Under the pieces are notes generated by a model. It was not told the DNA's origin, did no database searches, and was given only the letters and a program-made list of their open reading frames with translations. A stretch of DNA of 57,076 bases from Verrucomicrobiota bacterium (GTDB lineage: Bacteria > Verrucomicrobiota > Verrucomicrobiia > Chthoniobacterales > Chthoniobacteraceae). Shown here one piece after another: positions 1-11,843 of this stretch (positions within the stretch are counted from its first letter, which is position 1; every line of letters begins with the position of its first letter). A program made the translations under genes and the position numbers. The DNA lies in the NCBI GenBank assembly GCA_009885995.1, contig VFJQ01000078.1, positions 1 through 57,076 of the forward strand, written 5' to 3'.

Positions 1-1
1 G

Positions 2-253
2 CTCACGGTCAATGCGGACCGCACGGTGACGCTGACTTTCCCCGAGAATGGCGGCGAGCACGCGACGACGCTGGAGCTGCAATCGCGGCTGCCGGGCGAT
101 GCGGATTTCGGCAATACGATGCCGGTGCTGCGCCCGCAGCAGACCGTGGGGCCCTTCCCCGCGGGGGCGACGGTGACTTTCCGCACGCGCGGGGCGAACT
201 CGACGCCGGGCGCGGTGCTGAGCGAGCCGAAGTCGGTGGTGATCCCCGCGTAG
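2..253 (+). CDS. C-terminal end of an unknown protein, fibronectin III-like (partial)
   Basis: An open frame runs in from the left edge and ends at a TAG at 251-253, giving 83 residues. The visible part alternates short beta-strand-like stretches (for example TLTFPEN and GATVTFRTRG), and it resembles the fibronectin type III-like tail found on many unnamed verrucomicrobial proteins. The N-terminus lies outside the window, so the function cannot be judged. The next gene starts 25 bases downstream on the same strand, but nothing shows they work together. Confidence 0.5.
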   Translation, partial: LTVNADRTVTLTFPENGGEHATTLELQSRLPGDADFGNTMPVLRPQQTVGPFPAGATVTFRTRGANSTPGAVLSEPKSVVIPA

Positions 254-278
254 CGGAAGGGCGGGCTCCACCTGAACC

Positions 279-1795
279 ATGAACCCGCCCTCCATCCTCA
301 TCGTCGAAGACGAGACCATCGTCGCCGCGGATCTCGCGGCGAAGCTCGATCAATTCGGCACAGCATCGCGGGCCAGACCGAGACGGGCGAGGAGGCGATC
401 CTCCTCACGCGGGAGCTGCGACCGGCGCTGGTGCTGATGGATGTCCGGCTCGCCGGCGCGGTGGACGGCATCGAGGCCGCCGCCGCCATCCGGCGCGAGT
501 GCGATGTGCCCGTGGTCTTCCTGACCGGGCACTCCGATTCGGACACGTTTCAGGGCGCGACGCAGGCCGATGCCTGCGGCTACATCCTGAAGCCCTACGG
601 CGACCGCGAGCTGAAGATCCAGATCGAGATGGCGCTCTACCGCCACGCCACCGAACGCCGCCTGCGCGAGAGCCAGGAGACCCTTTCGCGGGTGATCGAG
701 GGCGCGAACGTCGGGCTCTGGGATTGGGAGCTGAGCAGCGGTCGGGTCGTGTTTTCCCGCGAGTGGAAAAGCCAGCTCGGCTACGCGGAGGACGAGATCG
801 ACGACCGGTTCGAGGAATGGCAGTCGCGCGTGCATCCCGAGGATCTCGATGCGGCCTTGGCGAAATCTCGCAGCTTCATCGCCCAGCGGTGGGAGGGCTA
901 CGAGGTGGAGTTCCGGATGCGCCACAAAGACGGCTCGTGGCGCTGGATCCTCGCGCGCGGCTCACTCGTGCTGGGTCCGGGCGGCCAGCCCGAGCGGATG
1001 ACGGGCATCCACCTCGACATCACCGTGCGCAAGGCCGCGGAGGAAGCGCTGCGCCGCTACCGCCAGGAACTCGAGCAGCGCGTGACCGAGCGCACCGACG
1101 CGCTCACGCAAGCCAACAAGCTGCTTCACGCCGAGGGCACCGAGCGCCGGCGGCTGGAGACCGAAGTCTTGCGCATCGGCGACGAGGAAAGCCAGCGGAT
1201 CGCCGCCGACCTCCACGACGGCATCTGCCAGGAACTCGTCGGGGTCGGCTACCACGCCGCGGCTCTCCGCGGGGATTTGGAAAAGGAGGACTCCCCCCAC
1301 GCTCGGAGCCTCGCGGTGATCGAGGAAGCGATCATGGCCGCGGCCCGGCACACCCGGGACATCGCCCGCGGCTTGCACCCCGTGGTCGCCGAGGGCCAGG
1401 GCTTGATGCATGCGCTGCGCGCACTCGCCACCGCGACGGAGGAGACGCGCCACGTCCGCTGCACCTTCGAGTGCCCGGAGCCCGTCCTGCTCGAGAACCC
1501 CATCGTGGCCAACGAACTCTACCGCATCGCCCAGGAGGCGATCCACAACGCCATCTGCCACGGCCAGACGCAGCACATCATCGTGCGCCTCGGCAAAAGC
1601 GGCGGCGAAGTGAGCCTCGGCGTCCAGGATGATGGACGCGGATTGCCCGCCGCCGTCTCCACCGTGCTCGGCATGGGCCTGCGGGTGATGAAATACCGCG
1701 CCGGATTGATCCACGGCCACCTCACGATCCGCTCGCCCGAGGCCGGCGGCACGGAGGTGCTCTGCCGCTTCCCGAGATCATCGAAGACTCCATGA
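279..1795 (+). CDS. hybrid receiver-PAS-HisKA_3 sensor histidine kinase with apparent frameshift near 358
   Basis: The ATG at 279 opens a receiver domain (ILIVEDE), but the reading continues in another frame from about 359 (HSIAGQTETGEEAILL, then LVLMDVRLAG with the phospho-acceptor Asp). One base appears to be missing in the GGCACA stretch at 357-362. After the receiver come a PAS fold (GLWDWEL through MTGIHLDITVRKAAEE), a coiled linker, the HisKA_3 dimerisation helix with phospho-accepting His (IAADLHDGICQELVG) and a HATPase_c domain with N box (NELYRIAQEAIHNA) and G boxes (DDGRGLP, GMGLRVM). No membrane segment is seen, so it should be cytoplasmic. It overlaps the next gene by ATGA at 1792-1795, and the NarL-type regulator there is the obvious partner. 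The frameshift may be real or a sequencing error. Confidence 0.85.
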
Positions 1796-2487
1796 AACCA
1801 AAAGCAACCAAACCGGGTCCGGCGACGAAGCGCGTGCTGATCGTGGACGATCACCCGATGACTCGCGACGGGCTCGTCCACCTCATCGACCGCGAAGCCG
1901 ATCTGGAAGTCGCGTGGCAGGCGGAGACGGCCAGCCAGGCGCTCGACGTGGTGGCAAAGCATCAGCCCGGCCTCGTGCTCGTGGACATCACCCTCCCGGA
2001 TAAGAGCGGCATCGACTTGATCAAAGACATCCACGCCCTGCGGCCCGGCGTGCCCATCCTCATCATCTCCATGCACGACGAATCGCTCTACGCCGAACGC
2101 GCGCTCCGCGCCGGCGCCCACGGCTACATCTCCAAGCAGGAAGGCGGCACGCGGCTGCTCGTGGCGATCCGCCAGGTGCTCAGCGGGCAGATTTACGTGA
2201 GCGAAAAGACATCCGCCCGCATCATCCAGACCTTCTCCGGCCGGACCCGCGCGCACGCGTCCCCTTCCATCGCGCAGCTCAGCGATCGAGAGTTCGAGGT
2301 CTTCCAACTGATCGGCCAGGGACTGTCCACGCAGGATCTCGCAGACCGGATCCACATCAGCCCGAAGACGGTCGAGACCCACCGCGTGAACATCAAGACC
2401 AAGCTCGGACTCGCCACCGCGTCCGAGCTGATCGCCTACGCCGCGCGCTGGACACAATCGGAGTCCGGCGGCGCTGGCGCCGCGTGA
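1792..2487 (+). CDS. NarL/LuxR-family response regulator
   Basis: This 231-residue protein has an N-terminal receiver domain (RVLIVDDHP, phospho-acceptor near D65 in LVLVDITLPD, conserved Lys in GYISKQEGG) and a C-terminal LuxR-type helix-turn-helix (LSDREFEVFQLIGQG through SPKTVETHRVNIKTKLGL). The NarL family binds DNA as a dimer after phosphorylation by HisKA_3 kinases, which is the type encoded immediately upstream with a 4-nt overlap. The two therefore form a translationally coupled two-component system. The input signal and target genes cannot be read from the sequence. Confidence 0.93.
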   Translation: MKPKATKPGPATKRVLIVDDHPMTRDGLVHLIDREADLEVAWQAETASQALDVVAKHQPGLVLVDITLPDKSGIDLIKDIHALRPGVPILIISMHDESLYAERALRAGAHGYISKQEGGTRLLVAIRQVLSGQIYVSEKTSARIIQTFSGRTRAHASPSIAQLSDREFEVFQLIGQGLSTQDLADRIHISPKTVETHRVNIKTKLGLATASELIAYAARWTQSESGGAGAA

Positions 2488-2635
2488 GCCGCTCCCGACC
2501 GAGCCCGACCCACGGGCACACGTCGCGTTGAGAGCATCAGGAATTTCCTTAGCACCGCTCAGGTGCCGTCCGCACCACGTCGCGATGCTCGCCCGATGGC
2601 ACTGAAATCCGCGGCTCGTAGAATCGCGGCTCGAT

Positions 2636-3196
2636 ATGAAGACCACAATCGATTGCGGCGACTGCCCGGCGACCCCGAGTTCCTCGGCGATCAAGTTCGT
2701 CATCCTCTACGAAGACCGCACGACCGGGATGCATGCGAAGGCGTTCGCCGATCTGCTCGCTGCTGCCGACTCCCGGTCGAGCTGCGTCGCGTCGCTCTGG
2801 CGCAGCGAAATGCTGGTCTTCCCGACCCTCGCCAGCCGAGCCGCCGAAGACGCTGCGGACTGCGACTTCATCGTCGTCTCGCTGCGAGGCAGCGGGGTGG
2901 TCCCCTTTGCGATCCGCGACTGGCTCGAAGCGCGGCTGCGTGGGGCAGGCGCGCGAGATACAGCGCTGATCGCACTCTTTGAACCCATCTGGAGTGGCCA
3001 GCGGGCGGCGGAAGGCGCCCGCCACTACTTCCGATCGCTCTGCGCCGAGCGCGGCGTGGCGTTTTTCTCGCACATCGCGACTCCGCCAGAAGATCAAGCC
3101 GACGAGTGTCACCCCAGGATCGACGCGCGGTCGGAGCCTCCGGAGACGTCCCCCGAGGGCCGGAGCCGGCAGACTGCCGAGTTGCTCGACGCATAA
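2636..3196 (+). CDS. unknown protein in a regulator cluster
   Basis: A 186-residue frame with good coding character begins at the ATG at 2636. The first two thirds look like an alpha/beta fold: a strand (IKFVILYED), helices, a second strand (DFIVVSLRG) and a third (TALIALFEP). The last 30 residues are polar and probably disordered. I do not recognise a named domain. It lies between a NarL-type regulator and a single-domain receiver, with only 2 bases before the receiver gene, so it may be co-transcribed with them and act in the same signalling chain. That is inference from position only. Confidence 0.65.
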   Translation: MKTTIDCGDCPATPSSSAIKFVILYEDRTTGMHAKAFADLLAAADSRSSCVASLWRSEMLVFPTLASRAAEDAADCDFIVVSLRGSGVVPFAIRDWLEARLRGAGARDTALIALFEPIWSGQRAAEGARHYFRSLCAERGVAFFSHIATPPEDQADECHPRIDARSEPPETSPEGRSRQTAELLDA

Positions 3197-3198
3197 TC

Positions 3199-3591
3199 AT
3201 GGACACCGATCCCATCCGCGCCACCCGCAAGTCCATCCTCTTCGTCGATGACGAGGAGTCGGTCGCCCGGCTCGGCAGCATTGTGCTCGCGCGCGCCGGA
3301 TATCGCGTCTTCACGGCCGCAGATGGCGCCCAAGCGCTGCAAATCGCAGGCGATCTACCGCACCTCGATGCGCTCGTGAGCGACATCGAGATGCCAGGCA
3401 TACGCGGTGATGAACTGGCCACCCAGTTCAGTATCCTCCACCCGGCAGCGGCGATCGTTTTCATCTCCAGCGCCAACGGCCCCATCAACGCGCCGAAACC
3501 ATTCGAGTTCCTCCACAAGCCGTTCGGCATCGACGCCCTGGTCGGCATCGTCCACGGTGCGATCGCAGCACGCGCTCAATCAACACCATGA
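3199..3591 (+). CDS. single-domain response regulator (receiver only)
   Basis: The ATG at 3199, two bases after the preceding stop, starts a 130-residue protein consisting of one receiver domain: acidic pair in ILFVDDEES, phospho-acceptor Asp in LVSDIEMPG, Ser/Thr in FISS and Lys in LHKPF. A longer in-frame extension to 3106 exists but lies within the upstream gene and lacks the fold. With no output domain it resembles CheY/Spo0F-type relay proteins. Its stop overlaps the next start (ATGA at 3588-3591), so the genes are coupled. Confidence 0.9.
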   Translation: MDTDPIRATRKSILFVDDEESVARLGSIVLARAGYRVFTAADGAQALQIAGDLPHLDALVSDIEMPGIRGDELATQFSILHPAAAIVFISSANGPINAPKPFEFLHKPFGIDALVGIVHGAIAARAQSTP

Positions 3592-3944
3592 TCGCATCCA
3601 CACCGCGCCCCGCGATCAAGAGCGTCCTCGACCTGGCCAGCGCATCAGCCGACTGCTTCACACCGGGCAGCCCCTTCCTGCTGACTGGCAGCGGGTTCGG
3701 CAACTGGGAGGACGTGGCGCTGGACATCGGCGTTTACGTCCACTTCCCGAATGGCATCAGCCTCCAGCGAATCGCCCACTACGAATCGTGGTGCGACGGC
3801 GAGATCCGTGGCCGGTGGCCGCGGTGGCTCATCGGTCCGCTCCATCTATTCGTGGAGACGCGGGCGACCTGCGGGACGATCTACAGCGCGGTGCATCACG
3901 CACCTCTGCAGATCGCCGCGATGGCCGACAGTGGACCGCGCTAG
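3588..3944 (+). CDS. unknown 118-residue protein coupled to a receiver gene
   Basis: It starts at the ATG overlapping the receiver stop. The sequence has strand-rich character (SPFLLTGSGFGNWEDVALDI, GVYVHFPNG) followed by a Trp-rich stretch (WCDGEIRGRWPRWLIGPLHLF). The opening phrase FTPGSPFLLTGSGFG is reminiscent of an IPT/Ig-like domain, but I cannot assign it. No signal peptide is seen. Its TAG stop shares the palindromic CTAG at 3941-3944 with the stop of the oppositely oriented oxidoreductase gene, so the two genes end on each other. Confidence 0.5.
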   Translation: MIASTPRPAIKSVLDLASASADCFTPGSPFLLTGSGFGNWEDVALDIGVYVHFPNGISLQRIAHYESWCDGEIRGRWPRWLIGPLHLFVETRATCGTIYSAVHHAPLQIAAMADSGPR

Positions 3945-5062
3945 ACGGTAAAAGCCGGCAGCTTCACGATCGCGCCGCCCTTCGTCGCCGACTCGTGCGC
4001 GCACAGGCCGACGCACGTCCAGTTCGCCGCCTGCTTCGCATTCGGAAATGGGTCGCGGTTCTCGACGAGCGCGCTGACGAACTCATGCACGAGATGCGGA
4101 TGCGAGCCGCCGTGGCCGGCACCTTGCGTGAAGCTGAGGTGCGACTTCTTGCCCTTGCCGCCATAGACGCCGCCGGTGGTGAAGAGCTGGATCGGCTTCG
4201 GCAGGCGCTTCGCGAAATCGGGCGTCTTCACTGCCTTCGGGATCTTCGGTTCGGGCAGCTTCGCCGTGTGCAGGATGAGCGGCTCGTGCTCCACGAGCGG
4301 CCACTCGACGGACGCCTTGCTGCCATACACGTCGATGCTCTCGCGATACTGCCGCGCCGTGTCGAAGAGCGAGCGGATGATCCGCGCGCTCACGTCGCTG
4401 TCCTTGTATTTGATATGCGCCGTCTCGACCGCGAAGGATGAGCCGTAGCACTTCGCGAGTTCCTTGCGCACCGTGCCGGAGCCGAAGCAACTCACGTATT
4501 CCGCGGGCTTGCCGATGAGGCCGGAGACCGGGCCGACGCAATGCGTGGCATACCACATCGGCGGAAGGCCGGGCCAGTAGTTCGGCCAGCCGTCCATGTC
4601 CTGCTGATGACTCGCCTGCACGAACTGCAGCTTCCCGAGCTTCCCGGTATCGAGCAGCTCCTTCATGAAGAGATACTCGCGCGCATACACCACGGTCTCG
4701 GCCATCGTATATTTCAGCCCGGTCTTCTTCACGAGTTCGACGATCTGTTTGCACTCCGCGATGCTCGTCGCCATCGGCACCGTGCAACTCACGTGCTTGC
4801 CCGCCTTGAGCGCGGCGATGCTCATCCAGCCGTGATCGGGGATCGGTGAGTTGATGTGCACCGCATCGACGTTCGGGTCCTTGAGCAACGCCTTGAAATC
4901 CGTGTAGCGCTGCGCAATCCCGAACGCGTCACCGATTGCGTCGAGCTTCTTCGGGTCGCGCTGGCAGATGGCGTAAAGTTCGGCATTCGGATGCCGCTGA
5001 TAGATCGGGATGAACTCTGCCCCAAAGCCGAGGCCGACGATGGCGATGCGTGGTTTTTTCAT
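3941..5062 (-). CDS. Gfo/Idh/MocA-family oxidoreductase with atypical EKP site
   Basis: The start is the ATG at 5062 (MKKPRIAIVGLGFG), giving 373 residues, the usual family length. The N-terminal Rossmann fold has the dinucleotide motif GLGFGAEF and the neighbouring strand NAELYAICQRD; the C-terminal half is the GFO_IDH_MocA_C alpha/beta domain. In the family, a Lys in an EKP motif is normally at the nicotinamide. Here the equivalent segment reads GKHVSCTVPMATS, so Glu-Lys is replaced by Thr-Val. The active site may therefore work differently, or the protein may bind rather than turn over its sugar ligand. It is monocistronic, and a repeat element lies upstream. Confidence 0.85.
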   Translation of the reverse strand: MKKPRIAIVGLGFGAEFIPIYQRHPNAELYAICQRDPKKLDAIGDAFGIAQRYTDFKALLKDPNVDAVHINSPIPDHGWMSIAALKAGKHVSCTVPMATSIAECKQIVELVKKTGLKYTMAETVVYAREYLFMKELLDTGKLGKLQFVQASHQQDMDGWPNYWPGLPPMWYATHCVGPVSGLIGKPAEYVSCFGSGTVRKELAKCYGSSFAVETAHIKYKDSDVSARIIRSLFDTARQYRESIDVYGSKASVEWPLVEHEPLILHTAKLPEPKIPKAVKTPDFAKRLPKPIQLFTTGGVYGGKGKKSHLSFTQGAGHGGSHPHLVHEFVSALVENRDPFPNAKQAANWTCVGLCAHESATKGGAIVKLPAFTV

Positions 5063-5149
5063 ATGGAGGAAGGCCGAAGCACTACCGCAAACGCGCCCGC
5101 AGCGGACAGACAACTTTTGTGCGAAGTCAGACGCAGGCGCGCGGGGACG

Positions 5150-5231
5150 AACCACAAAGACACAAAGACACGAAGCGGAGAGGACAGGTGTGGCTGCAGC
5201 AATTCCTTCGTGCCTTTGCGTCTTTGTGGTT
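5150..5231. repeat. interspersed inverted-repeat element of the ACCACAAAGACAC type
   Basis: Two 26-base arms, 5150-5175 and 5206-5231, are inverted copies with two mismatches (left arm begins AACCACAAAGACACAAAG). They are separated by a 30-base spacer, so the transcript could fold into a long hairpin. The same CACAAAGACACGAAG-type sequence is a familiar interspersed repeat in many environmental bacterial genomes. It fills most of the gap between the divergently transcribed oxidoreductase and SpmA/B-like genes. Confidence 0.75.
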
Positions 5232-5239
5232 AAACTCAA

Positions 5240-5268
5240 TTGCCCCGCGCACGCCGTCTCCGCTAGCG
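5240..5268 (+). promoter_or_regulatory. possible promoter for the SpmA/B fusion gene
   Basis: TTGCCC at 5240-5245 is followed after 17 bases by CTAGCG at 5263-5268. Only about 7 bases separate the -10-like hexamer from the GTG start at 5276, so the transcript would be leaderless or nearly so. The -10 match is weak, and this is a suggestion from spacing and position only. Confidence 0.3.
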
Positions 5269-5275
5269 TCCGCGC

Positions 5276-6643
5276 GTGCTCAACACCATCTGGCTCGTCT
5301 TCATCCTCATCGCCGTGATCGTTGGCGGCATCGGCGGGAAATTCGACGCGATGACCAAGGGCGCCTTCGAGACCGCGGAGATGGCCGTGATGAAAGTCGC
5401 GCTCCCGCTCGTCGGCCTCATGGCGATCTGGCTCGGCATCATGCGCCTCGCCGAGCGCTCCGGCCTCGTCGCGATCCTCGCCCGCGCGCTGCGCCCCGTC
5501 CTGCGCCGGCTCTTCCCCGACGTGCCCGCCGATCACCCCGCGCACGGCGCCATGGTGATGAACATGGCCGCCAACATGCTCGGCCTCGGCAACGCCGCCA
5601 CGCCGCTCGGCCTCCGTGCGATGGCGCTGCTCGAGCAGCTCAACCCCCGCCCCGGCGTCGCGACGAACGCGATGTGCACCTTCCTCGCGATCAACACCGC
5701 GTCGATCCAGCTCGTCCCCACCACGGCCATCGCCATCCTCGCCGTCGCCGGCGCGAAGGCGCCCACCGCGATCGTCCCCACCGCGATCCTCGCGACGTGT
5801 TGCGCGTGCGCGAGCGGCGTCCTCATGGCGAAGCTGCTCGAGCGGCTGCCGATGTTCCGCGTAGAGAGTGAAGGTAGGGACGGCTGTCTCCAGCCGTCCG
5901 CCGCGGTAGATGTGGGCAACACACGGACCGCTGGAACAGCGGTCCCTACCGGCGCCGCCCCGCTACTCGACGTGGAAAAGATCGACGACGCTCCGCTCGC
6001 ACCATGGAAGCGCGGCCTAGTCGAAGGCTTTCTCATCACCTTCCTTTTCCTCGGCGTGATGATGGTGGTGTGGCCGTTTCCCGACCTCGCAGACAACGGC
6101 CTCGCCCTCCGCATCCTCCTCACTATCGCGCTGCTCGCCGTGCCGTTTCTCCTCTCGTTCTTCCCGCTCTACGCCGCGCTACGAGGCGTGAAAGTGTATG
6201 AGCAATTCGTCGAGGGTGCGAAGGAAGCGTTCGGCGTCGCGCAGCGGATCATCCCCTTCCTCGTCGCCATGCTCGTCGCCATCCGGCTGCTGCGCGAAGC
6301 GGGCGTCATCGCACTCGTCACGAAATGGCTCTCGCCCGTGCTCGGCGCGGTCGGCTTCCCCGCGGACCTGCTCCCAATGGTGCTCATGCGTCCGCTCAGC
6401 GGCAGCGGCACGCAAGGGCTCTTCGTCGAACTGGTGAACCGCCCCGAGATCGGCGCCGACTCGCTCATCGCCCGCATGGCCGGCACCATCTACGGCTCGA
6501 CCGAGACGACCTTCTACGTGCTCGCCGTTTATTTCGGCAGCGTCGCCATCCGCCAGACCCGCCACGCTATCATCGCCGGCCTCACCGCCGACACCGTCGC
6601 CGTCATCGCCTCCGTCGCGCTGTGCCGCGTGGTGTTCGGCTGA
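5276..6643 (+). CDS. SpmA-SpmB fusion (Gate-domain membrane protein)
   Basis: The GTG-initiated 455-residue protein has two nucleoside-recognition (Gate) domains in tandem. The N-terminal half matches SpmA (AIWLGIMRLAERSGLV, MAANMLGLGNAATPLGL) and the C-terminal half SpmB (FVEGAKEAFGVAQRIIPFLV, LMRPLSGSGTQGLF, GSTETTFYVLAVYFGSV). About eight or more membrane helices are visible. In spore formers SpmA and SpmB are separate proteins needed for core dehydration; in non-sporulating bacteria fused or paired homologues have unknown roles. The linker at about residues 201-226 is encoded by a palindromic repeat (5874-5949), so part of this protein derives from a repeat insertion. GTG is preferred because no upstream start is in frame near a promoter. 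Confidence 0.88.
   Translation: MLNTIWLVFILIAVIVGGIGGKFDAMTKGAFETAEMAVMKVALPLVGLMAIWLGIMRLAERSGLVAILARALRPVLRRLFPDVPADHPAHGAMVMNMAANMLGLGNAATPLGLRAMALLEQLNPRPGVATNAMCTFLAINTASIQLVPTTAIAILAVAGAKAPTAIVPTAILATCCACASGVLMAKLLERLPMFRVESEGRDGCLQPSAAVDVGNTRTAGTAVPTGAAPLLDVEKIDDAPLAPWKRGLVEGFLITFLFLGVMMVVWPFPDLADNGLALRILLTIALLAVPFLLSFFPLYAALRGVKVYEQFVEGAKEAFGVAQRIIPFLVAMLVAIRLLREAGVIALVTKWLSPVLGAVGFPADLLPMVLMRPLSGSGTQGLFVELVNRPEIGADSLIARMAGTIYGSTETTFYVLAVYFGSVAIRQTRHAIIAGLTADTVAVIASVALCRVVFG
5874..5949. repeat. palindromic repeat inserted in frame inside the SpmA-SpmB linker
   Basis: A 76-base element has outer inverted ends GTAGGGA (5874-5880) and TCCCTAC (5943-5949). It contains two perfect 9-bp hairpins: GGACGGCTG/CAGCCGTCC (5878-5899, 4-base loop) and GGACCGCTG/CAGCGGTCC (5925-5945, 3-base loop). 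It lies entirely within the reading frame without a stop and encodes the linker GRDGCLQPSAAVDVGNTRTA and its flank. Repeats of this layout (GGGACGGCTGT...) are common between genes in related genomes. Confidence 0.85.
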
Positions 6644-6646
6644 CGC

Positions 6647-7507
6647 TCAGCGGAACCGCGCCGCCATCTCCTCCGCAGCTTCGGGGCGCGGGAGGAATTC
6701 CGCGGCGACGACATATTCCATCCCTTTCGAGCCCACCATGAATTCGAACGTCTTGCGCAGCAAACCGGTCGGCTTGGTGCCAGCGATGAGCACGATGGGA
6801 CGCGTAAGCGGCCACTTGCGGCTGCGAAAGTTCGCCTCGGTCGGCTCGATCGTGGCGCCTTTTTCATCCACGATCGGCAGCGCGATGATGTTCACGCCAT
6901 CGGCCCATTTCGGAGGAGCGACGGAGACCGCGCCAATGGTCGAGCCGACGCGGTCGCGCGCCTCCTCGTTGCTCTTCGCGGACGGCCATCGGTGGCCATC
7001 GCCGACGGGGTTGAGGCTGCCATAGAGCCAGGTGACCAATGGCTCCCAGACCCCGCGTCCATCGGTGGGATTGATGAAGACGGCTTTGATGTCGGGACCG
7101 CCGACCGCTTTCCATGTCGGCACGTCGCCTTCGTAGAGCTTGATGAGGCTATCCTTGCTCACCGCGCGGAGGCCGGCCTGCCACGTCGCTTTCGAGATGA
7201 TCGGCACGAGGACCTGGATGCCGATCTCCACATCGAAGAGCAGCGCCTTCGGGTTGATGCTGCGATCTTCCGGGCTGATCGCGCGAGTCGCCATGGCGAT
7301 ATCGACGCGGCCATTGGCGACGGCGTGGATGGCGTAGTTGCTACCGACGCTGGTCTCGAAGATGAGGTCGGCGCCCACGTCGTCGAAGAGGGCGCGCGCG
7401 GCGGGCATGATCGCCATCGCCGTCGTGGACGAGCCGAGCACGCGCATCGGCTCTGCGTGCGCGGAGACGGCCGCGACGATGAGGAGCAATGCGGCGCGCG
7501 CCTTCAC
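6647..7507 (-). CDS. periplasmic phosphate-binding-like (PstS-type) protein
   Basis: I place the start at the GTG at 7507. It overlaps the upstream stop (ATGTGA) and gives a clean signal peptide (MKARAALLLIVAAVSAHA) and a 286-residue protein. The mature part follows the PBP-like pattern of PstS: a glycine/serine ligand loop (VLGSSTTAMAIMPAARALF), GRVDIAMATRAIS, and the domain-swap region ISKATWQAGLRAVSKDSLIKLY. Such proteins bind phosphate or another oxyanion in the periplasm. No Pst permease or ATPase genes are nearby, so it may be a stand-alone binder rather than part of a transporter. It is translationally coupled to the Pro-Glu-Ala repeat protein upstream. Confidence 0.8.
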   Translation of the reverse strand: MKARAALLLIVAAVSAHAEPMRVLGSSTTAMAIMPAARALFDDVGADLIFETSVGSNYAIHAVANGRVDIAMATRAISPEDRSINPKALLFDVEIGIQVLVPIISKATWQAGLRAVSKDSLIKLYEGDVPTWKAVGGPDIKAVFINPTDGRGVWEPLVTWLYGSLNPVGDGHRWPSAKSNEEARDRVGSTIGAVSVAPPKWADGVNIIALPIVDEKGATIEPTEANFRSRKWPLTRPIVLIAGTKPTGLLRKTFEFMVGSKGMEYVVAAEFLPRPEAAEEMAARFR

Positions 7508-8025
7508 ATCCCCAACTTCTGCAGCTCGCGCTCGAGCGCGGCCTGGAATTGCGGAATGTCGTCCGGCGGCGGGCGGTAGCCGGGCTCGGGGCCGACCATG
7601 CCGAGGCGGCCGTATTGATCGAGATACCACTCGACGTTCTTGCCGTCGGACATCGTGGCGCGGCCGCTGACCATCGTGCCGGGCTTCGTGAGCGTATCGA
7701 CTTGGATCGAAATACCGCCGGCGCCAGCAGGGATCGCTTCATCGAGCGGAGCCGCATCCGCAGGCGCAGCGGCAGGCTCCACAGGCTCCGCGGGCTCCGC
7801 GGGCTCCGCGGGCTCGGCTGGCTTCGCGGGTTCGGCGGGCTTCACGGGCTCGGGCGGCGCGGGGTCTTTCGGCATCACCTTGATGTCGTCGAAGAGGAAG
7901 CGCACCTCCATGTAAGTCATGTGGATGTCGAAGTCCTTCGCCAGGCGCGACTGCACGTCGGCGGGCTTGGCGCCCTCTTCGATCCAAGCGGCTACGGTTT
8001 GTTTCTGTTCGTCGGTAAGTGCCAT
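7504..8025 (-). CDS. unknown protein with Pro-Ala-Glu repeats
   Basis: 173 residues. The N-terminal 50 residues are helical (LTDEQKQTVAAWIEEGAKPADVQSRLAKDFDIHMTYMEVRFL split across two helices), resembling a small regulatory or DNA-binding helical bundle. They are followed by tandem PAEPAKP/AEP units (roughly residues 58-85) and a compact C-terminal domain (GISIQVDTLTKPGTMVSGRA, EWYLDQYGRLGM). There is no signal peptide. The stop overlaps the start of the periplasmic binding protein gene, so the two are expressed together. The repeat tract is coded by near-identical GGC-TCC-GCG type triplets on the + strand and may vary in length between strains. Function unknown. Confidence 0.7.
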   Translation of the reverse strand: MALTDEQKQTVAAWIEEGAKPADVQSRLAKDFDIHMTYMEVRFLFDDIKVMPKDPAPPEPVKPAEPAKPAEPAEPAEPAEPVEPAAAPADAAPLDEAIPAGAGGISIQVDTLTKPGTMVSGRATMSDGKNVEWYLDQYGRLGMVGPEPGYRPPPDDIPQFQAALERELQKLGM

Positions 8026-8071
8026 GTCGGGAAATTGGTGGGCGCGCTCTTAAGCCCGCACCGCGGTGGCA

Positions 8072-11689
<3,618 letters not shown>

Positions 11690-11754
11690 GGGCGTCGCGC
11701 ACGATACGGCGCACCGCCGGAGCGTGAAGCGGGATTTCGCGCAAAAAATCCGCG

Positions 11755-11783
11755 TTGACACAATTTCGCCGCACGCTTGCACT
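11755..11783 (+). promoter_or_regulatory. possible promoter for the MFS transporter gene
   Basis: A perfect TTGACA at 11755-11760 is followed after 17 bases by TGCACT at 11778-11783. The -10 hexamer is poor, but the position, about 60 bases before the ATG at 11844 in the dnaE/MFS divergent gap, is sensible. Confidence 0.4.
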
Positions 11784-11843
11784 CCCGCCCCACGTTTCCC
11801 CTCGGAAACCTCGACCAACCCTTAACCACACCCACGTCTCATC

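Noticed and set aside
7741..7870. The Pro-Ala-Glu coding tract as a CRISPR or regulatory repeat
   Set aside because: The repeat unit is a multiple of three, lies in frame in a coding gene and has no unique spacers.
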